Of a stretch of 38,368 nucleotides of DNA, positions 24,455-32,782 are shown one piece after another. Numbering within the stretch: position 1 is the first letter of the stretch; the number at the start of each line of letters is the position of its first letter. Where the stretch lies: assembly GCA_014237915.1 (NCBI GenBank), contig JABACC010000001.1, positions 1-38,368 on the forward strand, given 5' to 3'. This DNA comes from Candidatus Paceibacter sp. GTDB taxonomy: Bacteria; Patescibacteriota; Minisyncoccia; Phycocordibacterales; GCA-2747955. The translations under genes and the position numbers were made by a program. The notes under the pieces were generated by a model. That model had not been told where the DNA came from. It saw nothing but the letters and a program-made list of their open reading frames with translations, and did not search any database.

Positions 24455-24525
24455 GCATAGAAAAATATGAAAAATTTTAGAGAAAAATTTGTATTTTTTT
24501 AATTTTCTGATAAAATTTTTAAATT

Positions 24526-24840
24526 ATGAAATTTGCTGTAATAGAAACAGGAGGTAAACAATATAAAGTTTTAGAAGGAGATTCTATAAAAATAGAAAAA
24601 CTTTCAGGTGAAAACAAAGAAGGTTCAAAAATTACTTTTGACCAAGTTGTTTTATTTGATGACGGTTCTAAAACCGAGCTTGGAGCCCCCTATGTTTCTG
24701 GAAAAAAAGTTGAAGGAAAATTTTTAAAAGAAGAGAGAGATAAAAAGATAAGAATTCAAAAATTTAAGTCAAAGTCTAATTACGATAAAATAATAGGACA
24801 CAGACAAACACATAGTTTTGTAGAAATTACAAAAATATAA
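24526..24840 (+). CDS. rplU: 50S ribosomal protein L21 (bL21)
   Basis: 104 residues. MKFAVIETGGKQYKVLEGDSIKIEKL and KIIGHRQTHSFVEITKI are typical. rpmA (L27), its usual partner, does not follow; a hairpin terminator does. TAAAAT at 24511-24516 lies nine bases before the ATG, so the leader is very short or absent. Confidence 0.97.
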   Translation: MKFAVIETGGKQYKVLEGDSIKIEKLSGENKEGSKITFDQVVLFDDGSKTELGAPYVSGKKVEGKFLKEERDKKIRIQKFKSKSNYDKIIGHRQTHSFVEITKI

Positions 24841-24855
24841 AATTTTTCTTAAAAT

Positions 24856-24910
24856 AAAAAATATAAAAAGCAGTGTAAAATTTAATTTTACACTGCTTTT
24901 TATATTTTTT
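24856..24910. terminator. 26-bp perfect hairpin terminator, TTA loop
   Basis: Arms 24856-24881 and 24885-24910 pair perfectly; the core is GCAGTGTAAAAT-TTA-ATTTTACACTGC. It ends with a T-run immediately upstream of the argS -10 box. Confidence 0.92.
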
Positions 24911-24912
24911 GT

Positions 24913-24918
24913 TATAAT
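24913..24918 (+). promoter_or_regulatory. TATAAT box six bases before argS ATG
   Basis: TATAAT-ttaaaa-ATG; leaderless type, three bases after the terminator stem. Confidence 0.6.
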
Positions 24919-24924
24919 TTAAAA

Positions 24925-26598
24925 ATGAAAAAAATAGAAAATATAATTTTAGACTTACTTAAAAATTCTTTAAAGGAAAATAATTTTCAGATAGAAATAG
25001 ATTTAGAAAATTTGGAACATCCAAAAAATTTAGAAATGGGAGATTTTTCTTCAAATATTGCAATGGTTTTAGCTAAAGAAAGTGGAAAAAATCTGCGTGA
25101 ATTTGCGGAGCAAATTCACGCTAAAATAAAACCTCACATATATATAAAAAAAATAGAAACAGCAGGAGCAGGATTTTTAAACTTTTTTCTTTCTAATAAA
25201 TTTTTTTCTGATTTTTTAAAAAATGAAAAAAATTTAAAAATACAAAAAAAACTTTCAGGAGAAAAAATACTTTTAGAGCATTCCAGCCCAAATCTTTTCA
25301 AACCTCTTCATGTGGGGCATTTGGTCAATAATTCCATCGGAGAGTCGCTAGGAAGAGTTTTTTCTTATTCTGGGGCAGATTTAACACAAGTTTCCTTTCC
25401 ATCAGATGTTTCTCCAGGAATTGCTAAAACAGTTTGGGCTTTAAAAAAAGAAGGAAAAAATAAAAATTTCTCCCTCTCGGATATAGCAGAAGCTTATGTC
25501 TATGGAACAAAAAAATATCAAGAAGATGAAAATATAAAAAAAGAAGTAAGACAAATAAATAAAGAAATTTATGAAAAAACAGAAGGGGAAAATTTAAAAA
25601 TTTACGAATATGGGAAAAATCTTTCTTTAGAGCATTTTAAAGAAATAACTTCAAAATTAGGATCTTCCTTTGATGGTTTTATTTTTGAATCAGAGTCGGA
25701 GGAGCTTGGAAAAAAATTAGTAAAAGAAAATATTGGAAAAATTTTTAAAGGCTCAGATGGAGCAATAATTTTTGAAGGTTCAAAATTTGGTCTTTTTGAT
25801 AATGTTTTTATAAACTCTGATGATTTTGGAACATATTTAGCTAAAGATTTTGGATTAATTAATATAAAAAATGAAAAATATAATTTTGATAAATCTTTTA
25901 CAATTGCTGATGTGGAGCAAAAAGATCATTTTAAATTGGTAAAAAAATCTTATGAAATTTTTGATAAAAAAGTTTCAGATAAATTTATTTTTCTTTCTCA
26001 TGGAAGAATGAGTTTTTCAGGGCAAGAAAAAATTTCTTCAAGATATGGAAATGTTCCGTTGGTTTTTGATCTTTTAGAAAAATCTTCCGAAAAAGTGAAA
26101 GAAAAAAATCCTGAACTTTCAGATGAGGAAGTAGAAAAAATTTCTATAGCGTGTTTGAAATATGCAATTTTGAAAGTTTCATCTGGAAAAAATATTGTTT
26201 TTGATTTTGAAAAAGCTTTAGATTTTTCTGGAGACTCTGGCGCTTACCTTTTATATTCACTTGTTAGAGCAAAATCTATTTTAAAAAAAGCTGGTGATTT
26301 TGAAAAAAATTCTCAAGTTTCAGATTTTGAAAAAAATTCTCAAGTTTCAGATTTTGAAAAAATTTTATACAGGTTTGAAGAACAAGTGGAAAAATCCCTG
26401 CGGGATTTTTCCCCCCACCACATAGCAAATTATTTATACGATTTAGCTCAAGAATTTTCTTCTTTTTATGAAAAAACAAAAATTTTGGATTCAGAAAATT
26501 CAGATTATTTGTATAATTTAAAACTTGTAGAAAAATTTTCAAAAACTTTAGAAAAAGGTTTGGAACTTTTAGCTATAGAAAAAGTTGAAAAAATGTAA
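24925..26598 (+). CDS. argS: Arginyl-tRNA synthetase
   Basis: 557 residues, class I synthetase. Order: N-terminal tRNA-binding (Add-1) domain; HVGH signature near residue 129 (SSPNLFKPLHVGHLVNNS); ADVEQKDHFKLVKKSYE; the KMSK-equivalent GRMSFSGQEKISSRYGN; and the C-terminal anticodon domain with HHIANYLYDLAQEFSSFYEKTKIL. A nine-residue tandem repeat (DFEKNSQVS, 26296-26349) sits in a linker just before the anticodon-binding helices. Two perfect palindromes lie inside the coding sequence (25095-25121 and 26388-26412), yet the encoded residues match ordinary ArgS sequence. Confidence 0.97.
   Translation: MKKIENIILDLLKNSLKENNFQIEIDLENLEHPKNLEMGDFSSNIAMVLAKESGKNLREFAEQIHAKIKPHIYIKKIETAGAGFLNFFLSNKFFSDFLKNEKNLKIQKKLSGEKILLEHSSPNLFKPLHVGHLVNNSIGESLGRVFSYSGADLTQVSFPSDVSPGIAKTVWALKKEGKNKNFSLSDIAEAYVYGTKKYQEDENIKKEVRQINKEIYEKTEGENLKIYEYGKNLSLEHFKEITSKLGSSFDGFIFESESEELGKKLVKENIGKIFKGSDGAIIFEGSKFGLFDNVFINSDDFGTYLAKDFGLINIKNEKYNFDKSFTIADVEQKDHFKLVKKSYEIFDKKVSDKFIFLSHGRMSFSGQEKISSRYGNVPLVFDLLEKSSEKVKEKNPELSDEEVEKISIACLKYAILKVSSGKNIVFDFEKALDFSGDSGAYLLYSLVRAKSILKKAGDFEKNSQVSDFEKNSQVSDFEKILYRFEEQVEKSLRDFSPHHIANYLYDLAQEFSSFYEKTKILDSENSDYLYNLKLVEKFSKTLEKGLELLAIEKVEKM
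25095..25121. repeat. Intragenic palindrome, 12-bp stem, GGA loop (argS)
   Basis: GCGTGAATTTGC-GGA-GCAAATTCACGC, a perfect 12-bp stem. It codes for LREFAEQIHA, a normal-looking ArgS N-domain segment, so no residues appear to have been inserted. Confidence 0.9.
26296..26363 (+). repeat. 27-base tandem repeat, 2.5 copies, in frame (argS)
   Basis: Units 26296-26322 and 26323-26349 are identical and a partial third follows. They encode DFEKNSQVS twice, then DFEK. Confidence 0.9.
26388..26412. repeat. Intragenic palindrome, 11-bp stem, TGC loop (argS)
   Basis: GGAAAAATCCC-TGC-GGGATTTTTCC within EKSLRDFSP, just before the anticodon-domain motif HHIANYLYDLA. Confidence 0.9.
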
Positions 26599-27003
26599 GA
26601 AAAATAAATTTAAGTAAAAAACCTCCTCTTTTTTTGGCCAGCCTGCATCAAATCCTGCTGTGCAGGAATGAGGAATTTTAGTAGGAATACCCCCGCCCAT
26701 TTTGGTAATTGCCGCTTCGCTTACTATTTCGACGCAGGTTTTGCGCGTCTCACTTTTAAGCAAGGCCGCTACCAAATGGCAGGGTTTCGGCAGGCTTGGG
26801 AATGATCGCTCCTCATCAATGATAAGGCTTTTGCAAACCACCATGGTTGCATGGTTTGCTGCATGATTTTTAGAATCCTCCACAGCCAGAGGCCCATAAT
26901 AAACATATTTCATTGTGAGAGAAAGAGATATTATTCCAATTGTCATAAAAAAACAAACAAAGAACAAAACGAAACACAGTTCGTCTGAGTCTTCTTTTTT
27001 CAT
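26569..27003 (-). CDS. Orphan exported or membrane-anchored protein with several cysteines
   Basis: 144 residues. Residues 9-31 are hydrophobic (VLFFVCFFMTIGIISLSL), an anchor or signal. The mature part has cysteines in VVCKSL, KPCHLV, KTCVEI and HSCTAG. An AAAGGA site at the right distance (27011-27016) and a TTGACT-17-TAAACT promoter support the start. Codon and base use differ sharply from neighbours (for example GCG, GGC, CGC). The last 13 or so residues (LNLFFLHFFNFFY) run antisense into the end of argS, so the original stop may have been lost. No known family recognised. Confidence 0.65.
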   Translation of the reverse strand: MKKEDSDELCFVLFFVCFFMTIGIISLSLTMKYVYYGPLAVEDSKNHAANHATMVVCKSLIIDEERSFPSLPKPCHLVAALLKSETRKTCVEIVSEAAITKMGGGIPTKIPHSCTAGFDAGWPKKEEVFYLNLFFLHFFNFFYS

Positions 27004-27039
27004 TTTTTTTCCTTTCTTTTTTAACTCAACCCCAAAATA

Positions 27040-27068
27040 AGTTTATCATTTATTTACCAGAAAGTCAA
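27040..27068 (-). promoter_or_regulatory. Promoter TTGACT-17-TAAACT for the orphan exported protein
   Basis: TTGACT (27063-27068) and TAAACT (27040-27045) on the minus strand are 17 bases apart. It begins 8 bases after the nrdA stop codon. Confidence 0.65.
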
Positions 27069-27075
27069 ATTTTTT

Positions 27076-29436
27076 CTATGCCGAACAAGATTCACAAATC
27101 TCTTCATCTTCCGCCGCCGCCAAAGCTTGTTTAACCCTAGCTGAAGAATTTTTTTCTATTTTTTTTGTGTCTTTTTCAACTGTGAATTTAATGGCATCTC
27201 TGGCTGATTTTGTTCGCATATAGTACATTCCAGTTTTTAAACCTGCTTTCCAACCATAAAAATGCATTGAAGTTATTTTTGCCAAAGAAGCACCTTCCAT
27301 AAAAATATTCATAGATTGAGACTGATCTACAAAAGCGCCTCTATCTTTTGCCATTTCAAGAATATCTTTTTGAGGAATTTCCCAAACAGTTTTGTATATT
27401 TCTTTTATGTATTTTGGAATTTCTTCAATATTTTGAATAGAGCCATTTTCTGCCATTAATCTATTTTTCATATTTTCGTCCCAAAGATCTAATTTTATTA
27501 AGTCTCTTAAAAGATGTTTGTTAACCACCATAAATTCTCCACCCAAAACTCTTCTTGTGTATAAATTTGAAGTGAAAGGCTCAAACGACTCGTTGTTTCC
27601 TAAAATTTGTGAAGTCGAAGCTGTGGGCATTAAGGCAATTAAAAGAGAATTTCTTAAACCATTTTTTTTAATTTCTTTTTTTAGGCTTTGCCAATCGTAT
27701 CTTTTGTTTGTGGGATCAACATTCCACATATCAAATTGCAAAATTCCTTTTGAAGCGGGAGAGTTTTTAAAAGTTTTGTAAGAACCTTTTTTCTTTGAAA
27801 GCTCCATTGAAGTTTTTAGTGCAGCATAATAAATAGTTTCAAAAATTTCTTTGTTTAAAGTTCGGGCTCTGTCTGAAGAAAATGGAATTTTTAATTTTGC
27901 AAAAGTATCTGCAAGACCTTGAACTCCAATTCCCATCGGCCTGTTTCTTAAATTAGAATATTTACCCTCTTCGATGGGGTAGAAAGACTCATCAATTATT
28001 TTATCGATATTTTTTGCAATAACAGAAACTACTTTTTCTAATTTTTCAAAATTATAAACGCCTTCATCGTCAATAAATTTTGGTAATGAAATTGAAGCTA
28101 AATTACAAACAGCAATTTCTTTGGAAGATGAATATTCAATAATTTCAGCACACAAATTTGAAGATCTTATTGTTCCAAGATTTTTTTGGTTTGATTTTTC
28201 GTTGCAAGAATCTTTGTAAAGCATATAAGGCATCCCAGTTTCTATTTGAGATTCTACTATTTTATTCCACAACTCTCTTGCTTTTACTTGTTTTACAAAC
28301 ATACCTTTTTTTTCGTATTCTTCGTAAAGTTTTTCAAAATCTTTTCCGTAAACATCAAAAAGCTTTTTTGAAACAGCAGGATCCATTAAAGACCAAATCT
28401 CGTCAGCCTCAACTCTTTTCATAAATAAATCTGGAACCCAAAGAGCATAAAAAAGATCTCGAGCTCTCATTTCATCTTTTCCTGTATTTTTTTTAAGATC
28501 TAAAAAATCAAAAACATCTGAATGCCAAGGCTCTAAATACATAGCAAAAGAGCCTTTTCTTTTTCCACCACCTTGGTCAACATAAGAAGCCGTTTCATTA
28601 AAATTTTTTAACATTGGAACAATTCCGGTTGAAGAACCACCAGTTCCTTTTATATAAGATCCTCGGGATCTTATATTTGAAATAGAAACACCAATTCCAC
28701 CAGCATATTGAGAAATTTTTGCACAAGATTTTAACGTATCATAAATTCCTTCAATGGAGTCCTTTTTCATGGCAAGTAGAAAACAAGAAGAAAGTTGGGG
28801 TCTGACCGTTCCTGCATTGAAAAGAGTTGGGGTAGCGTGAGTGAAGAATTTTTCAGACATAAGCTCGTAAGTTTCAATGGCTGAGTTAATATCTTTTTTA
28901 TGAATTCCAAGAGCTACTCGCAAAAGCATTTGTTGGGGAGTTTCTGATATTTCCCCGTTTCTTTTTAAAAGATAGGCTCTTTCAAGTGTTTTTATACCAA
29001 AAAAATCATAAGTAAAATCACGATCATGTAAAACAGCAGCATCAAGCTCGTCACTATTTTTCATTACAATTGAGTGAATTTCTTTTGTAATAAGTGGAGC
29101 TTTTTCTCCAGTTTTTTCGTCTATATTGTTATAAAGTAAATCAATATTTTTAGAAAAAGATTTTTCAACATTTTTGTGAATATTTGAAACAGCAATTCTT
29201 GAAGCAAAAAGTGAATAATCAGGGTGTTTTATTGTTAGCGATGCTGCAATTTCTGAAGAAAGATTATCAAGCTCTGTTGTTGCAACTTCATCATAAATTC
29301 CTTCTATGGTTTTTTTTGCAACCTCTGCGTGATCCACATATTTAGTATCTAAACCATAAGATAATTTTTCTAACCTAAGCAAAACCTTATCAAACTTTAC
29401 TTTTTCTTTTTTTCCACTTCTTTTTACGACTTTCAT
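27076..29436 (-). CDS. nrdA: Class Ia ribonucleoside-diphosphate reductase, alpha subunit
   Basis: 786 residues; reduces NDPs to dNDPs. An N-terminal ATP-cone (residues 1-90, MKVVKRSGKKEKVKFDK) is followed by catalytic features: the first redox Cys in SSCFLLAMKK; NLCAEI (Asn, thiyl-radical Cys, Glu) near 427; the second redox Cys in AVCNLAS; PTASTSQILGNNE; and the radical-transfer pair in TGMYYMR. The C-terminus is CESCSA, the swinging CxxC tail reduced by thioredoxin or glutaredoxin. No intein interrupts it. A perfect palindrome lies in codons for NIRSRGSYIK. It follows nrdB by 30 bases. Confidence 0.98.
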   Translation of the reverse strand: MKVVKRSGKKEKVKFDKVLLRLEKLSYGLDTKYVDHAEVAKKTIEGIYDEVATTELDNLSSEIAASLTIKHPDYSLFASRIAVSNIHKNVEKSFSKNIDLLYNNIDEKTGEKAPLITKEIHSIVMKNSDELDAAVLHDRDFTYDFFGIKTLERAYLLKRNGEISETPQQMLLRVALGIHKKDINSAIETYELMSEKFFTHATPTLFNAGTVRPQLSSCFLLAMKKDSIEGIYDTLKSCAKISQYAGGIGVSISNIRSRGSYIKGTGGSSTGIVPMLKNFNETASYVDQGGGKRKGSFAMYLEPWHSDVFDFLDLKKNTGKDEMRARDLFYALWVPDLFMKRVEADEIWSLMDPAVSKKLFDVYGKDFEKLYEEYEKKGMFVKQVKARELWNKIVESQIETGMPYMLYKDSCNEKSNQKNLGTIRSSNLCAEIIEYSSSKEIAVCNLASISLPKFIDDEGVYNFEKLEKVVSVIAKNIDKIIDESFYPIEEGKYSNLRNRPMGIGVQGLADTFAKLKIPFSSDRARTLNKEIFETIYYAALKTSMELSKKKGSYKTFKNSPASKGILQFDMWNVDPTNKRYDWQSLKKEIKKNGLRNSLLIALMPTASTSQILGNNESFEPFTSNLYTRRVLGGEFMVVNKHLLRDLIKLDLWDENMKNRLMAENGSIQNIEEIPKYIKEIYKTVWEIPQKDILEMAKDRGAFVDQSQSMNIFMEGASLAKITSMHFYGWKAGLKTGMYYMRTKSARDAIKFTVEKDTKKIEKNSSARVKQALAAAEDEEICESCSA
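28652..28676. repeat. Intragenic palindrome, 11-bp stem, three-base loop (nrdA)
   Basis: ATATAAGATCC-TCG-GGATCTTATAT on the plus strand. On the coding strand it encodes the conserved NIRSRGSYI region, so protein sequence appears undisturbed. Confidence 0.9.
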
Positions 29437-29466
29437 ATTTTTTTTTGTTACTTTTTATTAATAATT

Positions 29467-30468
29467 TTAAAATTCTGTATCAAGAGAAAATTTTGAACTT
29501 TCTTCGGAGTTAAAAGAATCTGAAACTCCAGCTTTTTGATATTCTGAAACTTTTTTTTCAAAGAAGTTTGTTTTTCCCTGAAGGGAAATCATATCCATAA
29601 AGTCAAAAGGGTTTTCTGCATTGTAGTTTTTGGAGCACCCAAGCTCTGTAAGGAGCCTATCAGCCACAAATTCAATATATTGACACATAGATTTTGCGTT
29701 CATCCCGATTAAAGAAACAGGAAGTGCTTCTGAGACAAATTCTTTTTCAAGCTCCACAGCTTCTTTTATTATTTTTAAAATAGTTTTTTCAGAAGATTTA
29801 TTTATAAGATGGTTATTGTGTAAAAGGCAAGCAAAATCGCAATGCATTCCTTCATCTCTTGAAATTAGCTCGTTTGAAAATGTTAACCCCGGCATTAAAC
29901 CTCTTTTTTTCAGCCAAAAAATTGAACAAAAAGCACCAGAGAAAAATATTCCTTCCACAGCAGCAAAAGCGATTAATCTTTCTTCAAAATTTTTAGATTT
30001 TATCCACCGCATTGACCATTCTGCTTTTTTCATGATCGTTGGAATTGTTTCAATGGCTTTAAATAATTTTTCTTTTTCTGAAGTTTTTTTTATATAAGTA
30101 TCAATTAAAAGAGAATAAGTTTCTGAATGAATATTTTCCATAGCAACTTGAAATCCATAAAAAAAGCGAGCTTCTGGGTATTGAACTTCATTTAAAAAAT
30201 TTTCAGCTAAATTTTCGTTTACAATTCCGTCACTGGCTGCAAAAAAAGCCAAAACATGAGAGATAAAATGTCTTTCATCTTTATTTAATTTTTCTTCCCA
30301 GTCTACTAAATCTGAAGAAAGATCAATCTCTTCTGCTGTCCAAAAAGAAGCTTCTGCGTGTTTGTACATTTGCCAAATATCGTGGTGTTTTATAGGAAAA
30401 ATTACAAACCTTTCTTTGTTTTCTTTTAAAATAGGTTCTATTTTTTTTGTAGTTTTTTTTGTTGCCAT
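29467..30468 (-). CDS. nrdB: Class Ia ribonucleotide reductase, beta subunit
   Basis: 333 residues; houses the di-iron centre and radical. The ligand series is visible: Asp in [13 protein letters not shown] region, E-N-I-H in [13 protein letters not shown] (Glu and His ligands, with the radical Tyr four residues after the His), Glu in [13 protein letters not shown], and E-x-x-H in [12 protein letters not shown]. The Tyr is present, so this is a conventional tyrosyl-radical enzyme. The extreme C-terminus ([10 protein letters not shown]) is the alpha-binding tail. The order nrdB-nrdA is the reverse of the common one. No NrdR box was seen upstream. Confidence 0.97.
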   Translation of the reverse strand: MATKKTTKKIEPILKENKERFVIFPIKHHDIWQMYKHAEASFWTAEEIDLSSDLVDWEEKLNKDERHFISHVLAFFAASDGIVNENLAENFLNEVQYPEARFFYGFQVAMENIHSETYSLLIDTYIKKTSEKEKLFKAIETIPTIMKKAEWSMRWIKSKNFEERLIAFAAVEGIFFSGAFCSIFWLKKRGLMPGLTFSNELISRDEGMHCDFACLLHNNHLINKSSEKTILKIIKEAVELEKEFVSEALPVSLIGMNAKSMCQYIEFVADRLLTELGCSKNYNAENPFDFMDMISLQGKTNFFEKKVSEYQKAGVSDSFNSEESSKFSLDTEF

Positions 30469-30677
30469 TTTTATTATTTTTAAATTATTTTTAATTTTTT
30501 GCTACATTTTATTTTAGCAGTTTTTCCAAAAAAAAATAAAATTTTTATCATTTTTTTTTAAAGCTTTTAAAATAAGGATTTTTATTTTTTTTCTCATTTT
30601 ATTTTTGTATTTTATCCCCAGATTTTTTATAAAAAAAGGAAAAATATAAAATTTATTTTTATTTTTGATAATAATGT
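30469..30677. other. Divergent intergenic region between nrdB and ftsH
   Basis: About 220 bases of A/T-rich DNA with long T runs (for example around 30551). Apart from the ftsH -10 box at its right end and a TAAAAT sequence upstream of nrdB, I see no hairpin, operator or small gene. Confidence 0.5.
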
Positions 30678-30683
30678 TATAAT
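30678..30683 (+). promoter_or_regulatory. TATAAT box seven bases before ftsH ATG
   Basis: TATAAT-tttttca-ATG; leaderless type with no Shine-Dalgarno sequence. Confidence 0.6.
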
Positions 30684-30690
30684 TTTTTCA

Positions 30691-32766
30691 ATGAAAAAAA
30701 CAAATAATAAAATGAGAAAAAAAATAAAAAATCTTCTTTCTGAAAATCAAAAAACAAATAAAAAATCTGGAGGTAGGGGAAAAAGTAAAAAACCCCTTGA
30801 TAGATTTTTTAACCAATTAGCGATTGCTATTTTAATTTTTGTAGTTTTTTTAGGAATTTTTTCAAGCCTTGAAGAAAAAAAAAATATTGATGAAATTTCT
30901 TTGTCAGCACTCTCTATTTTTGTTTTAGAAAATAAAGTTGAAAAAATTGAAGTAGAAAGAGATGGAAATTTAGAAATTTTTTTAAAAAACGGGGAACAAA
31001 AAAAATCTAAAAAAGAAGCAGAAACATCATTAACAGAATCTTTGTTGAATTTTGGTCTTAACCAAGATAATTTAAAAAATGTCGAAATTGAGATTAAGAA
31101 ACCATCAGGAATTGGGTATGTTTTTGAAAAAGTTGCACCTTTTATTTTCCCAATTTTACTTTTAATTATTTTATTTTATTTTTTAACCAGAGGCTCAAAA
31201 GGCGGAGGAGGAGCGATGCAGGCTTTTACTTTTGGAAATTCAAGAGCAAAATTTATTGATCCAAAAGATGCTAAAAATAGAGTTACTTTTAAAAATGTTG
31301 CAGGAGCCAAAGAAGCAAAAGAAGAACTTGAGGAGGTTGTTGATTTTTTAAAAAATCCAAAAAAATTTTTAAAAATTGGAGCCACTATTCCAAAAGGAGT
31401 TTTAATGATGGGGCTTCCCGGAACTGGAAAAACTCTACTTGCAAGAGCGGTGGCTGGCGAAGCCGGAGTCCCTTTTTTTTCTGTTTCAGGTTCTGAATTT
31501 GTAGAAATGTTTGTGGGAGTTGGAGCGTCACGAGTGCGTGATTTATTTAATTTGGCTAAAAAATCTTCACCATCAATTATTTTTATAGATGAAATTGATG
31601 CTATCGGGAGAGTTAGAGGAGGCGGAACAGGAGGAGGAAACGACGAAAGAGAGCAAACCCTAAACCAAATTTTAGTGGAAATGGATGGGTTTGAAAATGA
31701 TCAAAAAGTTATTGTAATGGCAGCCACAAACAGGCCAGAAGTTTTAGATCCTGCACTTTTAAGACCCGGAAGATTTGACAGAAGAGTAACAATTGATTTG
31801 CCAGACAAAGAAGATAGATTGAAAATTTTGGAAGTTCACTCAGTAGGAAAACCTTTTTTCGGAGATGTTGATTTAGATGTTATCGCCTCAAGAACCCCAA
31901 GCTTTTCAGGAGCTGATTTACAATCTTTAATGAACGAAGGAGCTATTTTAGCCGCTAGAGAAAATAGAGATAAAATTTCGCAGTATGATCTTATAAGATC
32001 AATAGAAAAAGTTATTTTAGGTCCTGAAAGAAAATCTCATATTTTATCGGACAAAGATTTAATAAGAACAGTATATCATGAAGTAGGGCACGCTCTTGTT
32101 GGGAGTGTTTTGGAGCACGCTGATCCTGTCCACAAGATATCTATCATCTCAAGAGGAAGAGCTGCTGGATATACACTTAATTTGCCTTTTGAGGACAAAT
32201 CAATGAACACTAAAGAAGATTTTTTAGCAGATATTTCAGTGGCTCTTGCTGGTTATGCTGCAGAGCTTAAAATTTTCGGAGATGTAACAACTGGCCCCTC
32301 AAACGACCTTCAGGTTTCTACGGGTACTGCAAGAGCCATGGTAACAAAATATGGAATGAGTGAAAAAGTTGGAGTTTTAGCCCTTGATGAGCAAGGAGGA
32401 GGAATGGTGCCCGGAAGTGGAAGTGGTATTGAAAAAGCTTATTCAGAAAAAACTGGTGCAGTTGTTGACGAAGAAGTGGCAAGAATTATGGAAGAATGTA
32501 TGGAAATAACAAAAGCTGTTTTAGATGAGCACGAAGAAGCTCTTCATGACATTTCTGAAAAGTTAATTGAAATTGAAAATATGGAAAGAGAAGATTTTGA
32601 GAAACTTCTCGAAAAACATGGAATTAAAGTTAAAAAAGAAAAAGACAAAGAAACTAAATTTTTAAAAATAGACAAAAGGTTTGGAAAAATAAAAGATAAA
32701 GTTGTTGCTAAAAAAGAAGAAAAGAAAAAAAATAAAATTTCTAAAAAAACCAAAAAAAGAAAATAA
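30691..32766 (+). CDS. ftsH: ATP-dependent zinc metalloprotease FtsH
   Basis: 691 residues. Transmembrane helices lie at about 43-62 and 150-168 with an extracytoplasmic domain between. AAA+ module: Walker [12 protein letters not shown] near 240, Walker [13 protein letters not shown], and the second region of homology [19 protein letters not shown]. Peptidase: [10 protein letters not shown] (HExxH) near 462, with the distal Asp in TTGPSNDL. A Lys-rich tail of about 50 residues follows the usual end. It degrades membrane and short-lived cytosolic proteins. The gene converges on rnj with 16 bases between. Confidence 0.98.
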   Translation: MKKTNNKMRKKIKNLLSENQKTNKKSGGRGKSKKPLDRFFNQLAIAILIFVVFLGIFSSLEEKKNIDEISLSALSIFVLENKVEKIEVERDGNLEIFLKNGEQKKSKKEAETSLTESLLNFGLNQDNLKNVEIEIKKPSGIGYVFEKVAPFIFPILLLIILFYFLTRGSKGGGGAMQAFTFGNSRAKFIDPKDAKNRVTFKNVAGAKEAKEELEEVVDFLKNPKKFLKIGATIPKGVLMMGLPGTGKTLLARAVAGEAGVPFFSVSGSEFVEMFVGVGASRVRDLFNLAKKSSPSIIFIDEIDAIGRVRGGGTGGGNDEREQTLNQILVEMDGFENDQKVIVMAATNRPEVLDPALLRPGRFDRRVTIDLPDKEDRLKILEVHSVGKPFFGDVDLDVIASRTPSFSGADLQSLMNEGAILAARENRDKISQYDLIRSIEKVILGPERKSHILSDKDLIRTVYHEVGHALVGSVLEHADPVHKISIISRGRAAGYTLNLPFEDKSMNTKEDFLADISVALAGYAAELKIFGDVTTGPSNDLQVSTGTARAMVTKYGMSEKVGVLALDEQGGGMVPGSGSGIEKAYSEKTGAVVDEEVARIMEECMEITKAVLDEHEEALHDISEKLIEIENMEREDFEKLLEKHGIKVKKEKDKETKFLKIDKRFGKIKDKVVAKKEEKKKNKISKKTKKRK

Positions 32767-32782
32767 TTTATTTTTAGTAAAA

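Noticed and set aside
25095-25121. Mobile palindromic element inserted in argS, like Rickettsia palindromic elements
   Set aside because: The encoded residues match the ordinary ArgS N-domain, so nothing seems inserted; reported instead as a coding-sequence palindrome.
30469-30690. NrdR box upstream of nrdB
   Set aside because: I read both strands and found no pair of NrdR-like palindromes.
27076-32766. Inteins or introns in nrdA or ftsH
   Set aside because: Both proteins have family-typical length and continuous catalytic motifs.
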